Origin: CAYQQU01 sp964419545
Lineage (GTDB): Bacteria; Bacteroidota; Bacteroidia; Chitinophagales; Saprospiraceae
DNA length: 25,118 bases
NCBI GenBank assembly: GCA_964419545.1
Contig: CAYQQU010000074.1
Span: forward strand, 1 to 25,118
Direction: 5' to 3'
The number at the start of each line of letters is the position of its first letter. The stretch's first letter is position 1. The position numbers were made by a program, and so were the translations under genes. The notes under the pieces are model-generated. The model was not told the DNA's origin, did no database searches, and saw only the letters and a program-made list of their open reading frames with translations. Of this stretch, positions 14,684 through 21,137 are shown in pieces.

Positions 14684-15682
14684 TCAGGTAAAATAGGAAA
14701 CCAGCGGAATATCGGCCATGGTGCGCAGCCCCGGCAATGCCTGCAGGATGCGGGGAATGGCGTTGATGCTGATCGCGCAGGTGGCGATATCGCCGTTGAC
14801 GCCGCCCGGGATGCGGGAGGTCAGCTCGGGCTCGCCTTTGATGATGATCTCGTCGTAGGAATCCGCCTCGCCGATGGTCGCCTGAAAAACGAGTTTGATC
14901 CGGACGTTGCCTGCGGCGTCGAACCCGTTGCCGGTTTGGCGGACGCCGCGCGCGTGCCCTTGCGGGACCGTCACGCCGTTGGCGGAATACACGCGCTCGG
15001 CGATCACCGGCTCGATGATATCTTCGGTGCGCGCCAGTTTCCAGCCTAAATGATGGGCGATGAACTGCATGGACTCGGTCAGACCGACGTGGCGCAGGCT
15101 CCCGTCCAATCGCCGGCGCTCGAAAGCCTCGGGGCTGAGGCCCGCGCCGATCTTGTGCTGGAAAGGCAGCCGCCGCTCTTTTGCGTCCTGGAAGCGATTG
15201 ACCTGTACGAAGTCGACCTGCTGGCAGACGGCGGTAAGGAAAGTGGGCAACGAATCCATCAGAAAGCCGGGATTGACGCCGGTGCCCACTACGGCCACGC
15301 TATTGGCTTTGGCGGCGGCGTCGATGCGGCCGGCGAGGTCGGGCGCACAGTCCCAGGGATAGCTCAGCTCTTCACAGGTGGTGATCACGGGTATGCCCAT
15401 CGCCACCAGCTCTTCGATCTGCGGCGTGATGCGCAGCATATCCGAAACGGTAGTCAGGATAGCGACGTCGGGCCGGGTTTCCCGGATGGCGTTGCCCAGA
15501 TCGTCGCGGATGTGCAGCCCCGTCGGCGCCCCGCCGGTAAGCTCGCCGAGGTCTTTGCCGAGCAATTCGGCTTTGCGGTCGATGGCGGCCACCGTAGTGG
15601 CGCAGGCGCGCGCCTGAATGAATTGAGCGATCTTGCTCCCCAGCGGCCCGAGTCCTACCTGTATCACGCGATAGTTTTTCAT
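14684..15682 (-). CDS. DapB-like NAD(P)-dependent dehydrogenase (2,4-diaminopentanoate dehydrogenase type)
   Basis: A 332-aa protein with an N-terminal Rossmann fold (VGLGPLGSKIAQFI, about 9-22) like dihydrodipicolinate reductase, but longer than the ~270-aa DapB and without the DapB lysine/diaminopimelate signature that I would expect. PVITTCEELSYPW (about 98-110) and VVGTGVNPGFLMDSLPTFL (about 130-148) are characteristic of the amino-acid dehydrogenase subgroup that includes 2,4-diaminopentanoate dehydrogenase. It is the last gene of a tight cluster: the S9 peptidase ends 27 bp upstream, and the aminotransferase overlaps that peptidase. The neighbours suggest amino-acid breakdown. Substrate is not established, and true lysine biosynthesis is unlikely. 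Confidence 0.8.
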   Translation of the reverse strand: MKNYRVIQVGLGPLGSKIAQFIQARACATTVAAIDRKAELLGKDLGELTGGAPTGLHIRDDLGNAIRETRPDVAILTTVSDMLRITPQIEELVAMGIPVITTCEELSYPWDCAPDLAGRIDAAAKANSVAVVGTGVNPGFLMDSLPTFLTAVCQQVDFVQVNRFQDAKERRLPFQHKIGAGLSPEAFERRRLDGSLRHVGLTESMQFIAHHLGWKLARTEDIIEPVIAERVYSANGVTVPQGHARGVRQTGNGFDAAGNVRIKLVFQATIGEADSYDEIIIKGEPELTSRIPGGVNGDIATCAISINAIPRILQALPGLRTMADIPLVSYFT

Positions 15683-15709
15683 GTTATCTGCTCAAGTTGT
15701 TGTTGGCGG

Positions 15710-16831
15710 TTAAAACCCATACCCGGCGCGCGACAAGTCTTTCAGGTTCTCGAACGGCTGCGGCGGCTCCAGGTAGCGGGCCAGGAAGCGATATACCTTC
15801 AGCCGCACCTCCCGGGCAAAGCGGGTGTCGATGCGGTCGAAGGCGTGGCCGCCCGGCACATCTTCGTAGATCTCGTATTCGAACTGCTTCCCCTCCGCTT
15901 TCAGGTTATTGATCAGGTGCTCCACTTCGAGCACGTTGACGTCGCTATCGTTGGTATTGGTATGGATCAGCAAGGGGGTATCCTGCAACTTATGGGCCTG
16001 CCAGGCAGGCGAGCGGCGCCGGTATTCCGCCGGGTTTTCGTAGGCCGACTCGCCGATGTGGTAGTCGACGGAATACAACTCCCGATAGCGCTGCGTTTTG
16101 TAACCCATGCGCGCGATCAGGTCGCTGACCGGCACGCCGGCGTATGCCGCTTTGTAGCTGTCGGGATACTCGAAAATATTCATCAGGGTGATGAGGCCGC
16201 CGTGGCTCCAGCCGAGGATGCCGACCCGGTCGCTATCGACGATCGCGTAGTTCTCCAGCATAAAGTCGCGGGCAGCCTTGACGTCGGCCACTTCCAGGCC
16301 GCCGTAATCGATCGCTTCGTAAAAGCCGCGGCCGTAGCCGGTGCTGCCGCGGTATTCGGGCGCCACCACCAGGTAGCCCTGCGCGAGCAGTTCCCGAAGG
16401 ATATGGGTGTAATAGGTATTGAAATTACTGTGGACCCCGCCGTGCGGCAGCACCAGCAGCGGATACTGCCGGTCGGGGTCGACGCTGCGGGGGATAAACA
16501 CATAAGTTTGAAAGCGCAGCGGATTCGTTTCGTAGAGGTCGTTATTTGACGTCGCCTTTTTCTGGCCTTTCTTTTTGCCTTTGGGCGGACCGGTAAGGTA
16601 AACTTTGTCGATATGCGCCACTTCACCCAGCCGGTGGCGCCAGGCAAGGTCGTCGATGCCTTTCGCGAGCTGATCAAACTGATGGCGCATATCGCTCACC
16701 TGCTCCCGGAGTTCGGTTACTTCTTTTTGCAGCTCTTCGTTGCTCTGGCCGGCGCCCTCCGGCGGAAGCAGGCTGATGAAGAGGAGCAACGAGATGGCCC
16801 ATACCCATCCTGAAAAAAGTTGTTTATTCAT
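15710..16831 (-). CDS. Secreted S9-family (prolyl oligopeptidase-like) alpha/beta-hydrolase
   Basis: A 373-aa exported serine hydrolase. Residues 1-29 look like a signal peptide with a hydrophobic core (AISLLLFISLL). A short coiled coil follows (~31-60, EELQKEVTELREQVSDMRHQ) and then a Lys-rich linker (~84-92). The catalytic domain (~105-355) has the oxyanion region LPHGGVH (128-134), EYRGSTGYG (159-167), nucleophile Ser209 in GWSHGG, likely Asp295 in TNTNDSDVNV, and His329 in GGHAF. The beta-propeller of full prolyl oligopeptidases is absent. Its ATG overlaps the aminotransferase stop as ATGA, indicating coupling. It may be a peptidase, esterase or acyl-aminoacyl hydrolase; the coiled coil could mediate oligomerisation. 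Confidence 0.88.
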   Translation of the reverse strand: MNKQLFSGWVWAISLLLFISLLPPEGAGQSNEELQKEVTELREQVSDMRHQFDQLAKGIDDLAWRHRLGEVAHIDKVYLTGPPKGKKKGQKKATSNNDLYETNPLRFQTYVFIPRSVDPDRQYPLLVLPHGGVHSNFNTYYTHILRELLAQGYLVVAPEYRGSTGYGRGFYEAIDYGGLEVADVKAARDFMLENYAIVDSDRVGILGWSHGGLITLMNIFEYPDSYKAAYAGVPVSDLIARMGYKTQRYRELYSVDYHIGESAYENPAEYRRRSPAWQAHKLQDTPLLIHTNTNDSDVNVLEVEHLINNLKAEGKQFEYEIYEDVPGGHAFDRIDTRFAREVRLKVYRFLARYLEPPQPFENLKDLSRAGYGF

Positions 16832-17682
16832 ACGGCATTCAATTTTTGCGAATCCAGGTAGGCCGCCTCGAGGTGGGAAAAATCTTCGGCCAGGGTGCGG
16901 AAAACCGCTCCCGGGCGCCCCGTACCGATCTGCAAGTCGTCGATCTGCACCACCGGCATCAGCCGCTTGGTGGTGCTGCTGAGGAATACCTCGCGGGCGG
17001 CGGCCAGCTCCTCCAGGCCGATCTCGCGCTCGGCGACGGGGTAGCGGCGGCGCGCCAGCTCCAGCACTTTGGAGCGGGTGACGCCGGGCAGCACCTCGCG
17101 CGCCGGCGTACAGACCACGCCATCCGCGTCGACCACGAAGACGTTGGAGCGCACCGTTTCCCGCAGCTTTGCTCCGTAGTGATAGAGGGGCTCCAGCGCC
17201 CCCGCGGCGCGCAATGTTTTGAGCAGGCGAATCCCGGTGAGGTAATTGGTAGTCTTAATGTGCGGCGCCTCGCGCTGATGCGCGAACAACATCAGGCGCA
17301 CGCCGCGCTCGTAATGCTCGGGGCCGTAAGCGGGCGCCGGGCGTTGCAATATGAGCAGATTGGGCTCGGCCGGTTCGTAATTGTCGGGAGAATAGCCGCC
17401 CGTCAGCACCAGCTGTATGGCGCCGTCGGCCAGTCCGTTGGCGTCGATCAGCGCCTGCACGCGGCGCCCCAGCTCGGCGGGCTTCGCCGGCAGCGGCAGG
17501 CCGAGCAGCTCCGCCGAACGCGCGAAGCGGGCCAGGTAGGCTTCCCCGAAAACCGGCCGCCCGTTCCGGAACCGGAAAAAATCGAACACGCCGTAACCCC
17601 GCAACAGGCCAATGTCCTCCAGCCCGATCCGGGCTTCTTCGCGCGGCAGGCGCACTCCGTTGATTTCGTAATAACTGATCAT
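16828..17682 (-). CDS. Class IV aminotransferase (branched-chain / D-amino-acid type)
   Basis: A 284-aa PLP fold-type-IV enzyme. Lys143 in HIKTTNYLTG is the Schiff-base lysine, ETVRSNVF (175-182) carries the Glu that contacts the pyridine nitrogen, and LPGVTRSKVLEL (198-209) is the family signature after the active site. RGYGVFDFFRF (28-38) is the N-terminal substrate-side motif. Length fits bacterial class IV aminotransferases and aminodeoxychorismate lyases. The substrate cannot be chosen between branched-chain, D-amino-acid and lyase types by eye. It is the first gene of the operon with the S9 hydrolase (ATGA overlap at 16828-16831) and the DapB-like dehydrogenase. Confidence 0.9.
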   Translation of the reverse strand: MISYYEINGVRLPREEARIGLEDIGLLRGYGVFDFFRFRNGRPVFGEAYLARFARSAELLGLPLPAKPAELGRRVQALIDANGLADGAIQLVLTGGYSPDNYEPAEPNLLILQRPAPAYGPEHYERGVRLMLFAHQREAPHIKTTNYLTGIRLLKTLRAAGALEPLYHYGAKLRETVRSNVFVVDADGVVCTPAREVLPGVTRSKVLELARRRYPVAEREIGLEELAAAREVFLSSTTKRLMPVVQIDDLQIGTGRPGAVFRTLAEDFSHLEAAYLDSQKLNAV

Positions 17683-17796
17683 GCAAAATTCCTTTTACCC
17701 GGTATTGATTTTCCAATATAGTAATCCCGCCCCGCTTTTATAAACTATCCCGGCAAATTATCGCCATCGCTTTTCCGACAAAGAAATCGGCATTTT

Positions 17797-17826
17797 TTTG
17801 TTTTTTGAGGCGCATTTCCTAATTTG
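17797..17826 (+). promoter_or_regulatory. Candidate promoter of the EF-G2 gene
   Basis: TTTG (17797-17800), 19 nt, then TAATTTG (17820-17826) resembles the Bacteroidota -33/-7 promoter with one base missing from TAnnTTTG. Transcription starting near 17834 would give a leader of about 130 nt before the ATG at 17965. The rest of the 282-bp gap back to the aminotransferase start holds no recognisable gene. Confidence 0.5.
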
Positions 17827-17964
17827 TTTGCTCGAACAACGATCCTGACAGGCCCGCAGCAGCGTAGCGGTCCACCACCCGACATTTAAAGGCCGGGGCC
17901 GGAACCCACTGCGCCGGCAACGGATCTTTAGCGGCTTTTTGTTAACCAACTAAATCCAGCACGT

Positions 17965-20091
17965 ATGAGCTTTGACACCAAGGACATCCGCAACGTGGCG
18001 CTACTAGGACACTCCGGTTCGGGGAAAACTTCTTTCGCCGAAACCATGCTCTTCGAAGCCGGTGAGACTTCGCGGCGCGGCACCGTCGAAGACGGAACAA
18101 CGGTCTCCGACTATACGGATATCGAAAAAGAACGGGGCAGTTCTATCTTCGACACCCTCGAACACGTCAGCTGGAAAAGCTCAAAGATCAACATCATCGA
18201 CACGCCGGGCTTCGACGATTTCATCGGCGAGGTCGTCTCCGCGCTCAAAGTGGCCGATACCGGCGTGATGCTCCTCAACGCCCGCAGCGGCGTGGAAGTG
18301 GGCACCGAACTGATCTGGGAATACATCGAACGCTTCGAAACGCCGGCCATCTTCGTGATCAACCAGGTCGACCACGAAAAAGCCGACTTCGACCGCACCC
18401 TCGAACAGGCCAAACAGCGGTTCGGCAATAAAATACTCCAGGTCCAATACCCCCTGCAACAAGGCGACGACTTCAACACCATCGTCGACGCGCTGCGCAT
18501 GACCATGTACGTCTTCCCGGCTGAAGGCGGCAAGCCGGAGAAAGTCGATATCCCCGAATCCGAGATCGGCAAAGTCCAGGAACTGCACAACGCTCTGGTG
18601 GAAGCCGCCGCCGAAAACGACGAAGAACTGATGGAACGCTTCTTCGAGGCCGGCTCCCTCACCGAAGAAGAGCTGGCCTACGGCCTGCGCCTCGCCATCG
18701 CCAACCAGGAAGTGTTCCCCGTCTTCTGCTGCGCCGCTACCAAAAATATGGGCAGCGGCCGCATCATGGGCTTCATCAATGATATCTGCCCGTCGCCGGA
18801 AGTACGACCGCCGGCCAAACTCGCCGACGGCGGCGTCCTCGCCTGCGATCCGGAAGACGATACCACGGTATTCATCTACCACACCCGCTCCGAACCGCAG
18901 ATCGGCGTGGTCTCCTACTTTAAGGTGTTCTCCGGCGTACTGCGCGCCGGCGACGAACTCATCAACGCCCAAAACCGAACCCACGAACGCATCGGCCAGA
19001 TCTTCCTCTCCGAAGGCAGCAAACGGGAAAATATCAACGAACTGCGGGCCGGCGACCTGGGCGTGACCGTAAAACTCAAAAATACCCACACCAACAATAC
19101 GCTTAACACCAAAGGCGTCGACCGCCAGATCGAGCCCATGCATTTCCCGGAACCCCGCATCCGCGTAGCCATCGAACCGCCCAGCAAGGCCGAGATGGAA
19201 AAACTGATGAAGGCCCTCCACCTCATCGAAGAAGAAGACCCTACCCTGATCGTCGAACAATCAAAATCACTGAAACAAACCCTGCTGCACGGACAAGGGC
19301 AACTGCACCTCGACCTGGTGAAACACCGCATCGAGATGCTGCACAATATCTCGATGAACTTCGTCAAACCACGCATCGCCTACCGCGAAACCATTACCAA
19401 AGCCGCGGAAGAGCAATACCGCCACAAAAAACAAACGGGCGGCGCCGGACAGTTTGCGGAAGTTCACATGCGCATCGAGCCGTATTACGAGGGTATGCCC
19501 GACCCGGAAGGCCTCTCCGTCCGCAATAAAGAGATCGAAGAATTGCCGCACGGCGGAAAACTGGCGTTCTACTGGTGCATCGTCGGCGGCTCCATCGACG
19601 CCAAATTTTCCAACGCCATCAAAAAAGGTATTCTGGCCAAAATGGAAGAAGGACCGCTCACCGGCTCACAGGTGCAGGATATCCGCGTTTCGATCTACGA
19701 CGGTAAGATGCACCCCGTCGACTCCAACGATATGGCCTTTATGATCGCCTCCTCCATGGCCTTTAAGAACGCGTTCGTCAATGCCGCTCCCCAGCTCCTG
19801 GAACCCATCTACGATGTCGAGATCCTGTGCAGCGACGATGTGATGGGCGACGTCATGGGCGACCTCAATACGCGGCGGGCCATCATCCAGGGCATGGATT
19901 CCGAAGGGCATTATCAGAAGATCAAAGCCAAAGTGCCGCAGGCGGAAATGTACCAGTACTCGTCCACGCTGCGCTCGCTGTCGCAGGGTCGGGCCAAGTT
20001 TACCCGCACCTTCGCCGAGTTCCAGCCGGTATCGCACGATATCCAGCAGCGGCTCATCCAGGAGCACCAGGAAGAGGTGGCGGAAGCGTAA
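17965..20091 (+). CDS. fusA2: Elongation factor G paralogue (EF-G2 type)
   Basis: A 708-aa translational GTPase with all five EF-G domains. Domain I carries GHSGSGKT (15-22) instead of the canonical AHIDAGKT, ERGSS in switch I (56-60), DTPGFDDF (79-86) in switch II, and NQVD (133-136) instead of NKMD. The switch-II catalytic His of PGHVDF is Phe83 here, so GTP hydrolysis should be poor. Domain II follows (~300-395, with GVVSYFKVFSGVLRAGDEL). Domains III-V include GQGQLHLDLVKHRIE, the domain-IV region KKQTGGAGQFAEVHMRIEP, and a C-terminal EF-G fold ending ~690. The pattern fits EF-G2 paralogues rather than housekeeping FusA. Bacteroides EF-G2 has, as I recall, been reported to support translocation without GTPase activity during carbon starvation. 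It stands alone, away from str-operon genes. Confidence 0.9.
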   Translation: MSFDTKDIRNVALLGHSGSGKTSFAETMLFEAGETSRRGTVEDGTTVSDYTDIEKERGSSIFDTLEHVSWKSSKINIIDTPGFDDFIGEVVSALKVADTGVMLLNARSGVEVGTELIWEYIERFETPAIFVINQVDHEKADFDRTLEQAKQRFGNKILQVQYPLQQGDDFNTIVDALRMTMYVFPAEGGKPEKVDIPESEIGKVQELHNALVEAAAENDEELMERFFEAGSLTEEELAYGLRLAIANQEVFPVFCCAATKNMGSGRIMGFINDICPSPEVRPPAKLADGGVLACDPEDDTTVFIYHTRSEPQIGVVSYFKVFSGVLRAGDELINAQNRTHERIGQIFLSEGSKRENINELRAGDLGVTVKLKNTHTNNTLNTKGVDRQIEPMHFPEPRIRVAIEPPSKAEMEKLMKALHLIEEEDPTLIVEQSKSLKQTLLHGQGQLHLDLVKHRIEMLHNISMNFVKPRIAYRETITKAAEEQYRHKKQTGGAGQFAEVHMRIEPYYEGMPDPEGLSVRNKEIEELPHGGKLAFYWCIVGGSIDAKFSNAIKKGILAKMEEGPLTGSQVQDIRVSIYDGKMHPVDSNDMAFMIASSMAFKNAFVNAAPQLLEPIYDVEILCSDDVMGDVMGDLNTRRAIIQGMDSEGHYQKIKAKVPQAEMYQYSSTLRSLSQGRAKFTRTFAEFQPVSHDIQQRLIQEHQEEVAEA

Positions 20092-20195
20092 ACCCGGTTT
20101 TTTGCTGCCGGCGCCCTTCGCCAACTTACTCCGGGTTAACATCCTGGCAATGGAAAATACCAGTTCGGTTGCTTCGTTGAATAGAAAAACACAAG

Positions 20196-20864
20196 ATGAA
20201 GCTCAAAGTGATCCTAACGCTACTCCTATTGACCGGAGCAGCGAAAGGGATGGTTCAATCCCAGACCCAGTTCGGTATTCGCGCCGGATTTAACCTCTCG
20301 GATATCAATGATGACCATAACACATTCCCTGTTCCGGAAGACGCAGAAACCGTACGGGACCTCTTTGTCAGCCGGCCCGCTTTTCACCTGGGGGTATTTG
20401 CCGAGTGGCCGCTGGGCAGGAACTTTTTCGCGGCGCCCGAATTGAATTACCACCTGAAGGGCGGCCGTTACCACCCGGATCTCAACGGCCCCGATGGCCC
20501 CGAGCTGCGGGTGGACCTTCATTACCTCACCCTGCCGTTGCTGGTGCATTATCGACTCGACCGGCTGCGCTTTGAATTGGGCCCCGAATTCGGCTACCGG
20601 CTGGCCTCCGATTGGTGGACCAGCGAGGGCGATGCCGCATTCGTAGAAAGGAACTGGGATTTTTCCGCTTTCGACCTTGGCGCTACTGCGGGGCTCCACT
20701 ATCAGTTTAACCGGTTCCGCTTCGGCCTGCGCTTCACCAACGGGCTGTTGCCAATAGATTCGATTAGCATCACAGACTCCAACGGCGATGAAATCAAAGA
20801 AGGAAGTTTTCGCAACGCCAATTGGCAACTCACTGCAGCTTGGCTATTGTTTCAACGCTCTTAG
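20196..20864 (+). CDS. PorT-like outer-membrane beta-barrel protein
   Basis: A 222-aa exported protein. Residues 1-22 are a signal peptide (basic KLK, hydrophobic ILTLLLLTGA). The mature part has alternating hydrophobic strands typical of small Bacteroidota barrels: FGIRAGFNLSDI at the mature N-terminus, FHLGVFAEWPLGRNFFAAPELNYHLKG, HYLTLPLLVHYRLDRLRFELGPEFGY, and FDLGATAGLHYQFNRFRFGLRF. The order 'GFN.S ... YLxLPLLVxY ... GPxxGY' is the outer-membrane barrel domain seen in PorT-family proteins. Function is unknown; such proteins are often porin-like or adhesive. It starts 104 bp after EF-G2 on the same strand. Its TAG stop (20862-20864) ends on the first base of the second palindromic element. 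Confidence 0.87.
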   Translation: MKLKVILTLLLLTGAAKGMVQSQTQFGIRAGFNLSDINDDHNTFPVPEDAETVRDLFVSRPAFHLGVFAEWPLGRNFFAAPELNYHLKGGRYHPDLNGPDGPELRVDLHYLTLPLLVHYRLDRLRFELGPEFGYRLASDWWTSEGDAAFVERNWDFSAFDLGATAGLHYQFNRFRFGLRFTNGLLPIDSISITDSNGDEIKEGSFRNANWQLTAAWLLFQRS

Positions 20865-21028
20865 AGCTTGTTTGGAGGTAGTGCTTTTGAAGCGAAAAAC
20901 TCAGATTTTGGGTTCTCCCGAAGGGATTTTTCCGGCTCATAGCAGCGCTACGGGCCGGAAAAATGCCACAGGGAGGTTCCAAAAGCTGGGTTTTGCAGCC
21001 AAAATGACTACCTCCAAACAAGCTCTTA
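20861..21028 (+). mobile_element. 162-bp palindromic MITE-like element, copy 2, with TTA target duplication
   Basis: The element proper is 20864-21025, identical to copy 1 over all 162 bp as far as I can read, with the same orientation and the same 19-bp perfect terminal repeats (20864-20882 and 21007-21025). TTA flanks both ends (20861-20863 and 21026-21028), or TTAG read as 4 bp. The barrel-protein stop TAG is formed from the duplicated TA plus the first G of the element, so the reading frame survived insertion. Like copy 1, it lies in a convergent junction, here between the barrel gene and nrdJ. Confidence 0.88.
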
Positions 21029-21050
21029 GCCCGGATTATGGTTAGAATTG

Positions 21051-21081
21051 AAAAAGCCGGCCCGCAAACGGACCGGCTTTT
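21051..21081. terminator. Bidirectional intrinsic terminator between barrel gene and nrdJ
   Basis: AAAAGCCGG (21052-21060) pairs with CCGGCTTTT (21073-21081). The stem continues inward as CCG-CAAA-CGG after one mismatch that becomes G:U on the minus strand. T-runs follow on both strands (TTTT on plus, TTTTT on minus). It lies 57 bp past the nrdJ stop and can serve both convergent transcripts. Confidence 0.85.
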
Positions 21082-21137
21082 CGAAAAAATAACAAGTATA
21101 AACCAGATCATTCAAGATTGCCGCCTCGGATGACAGG

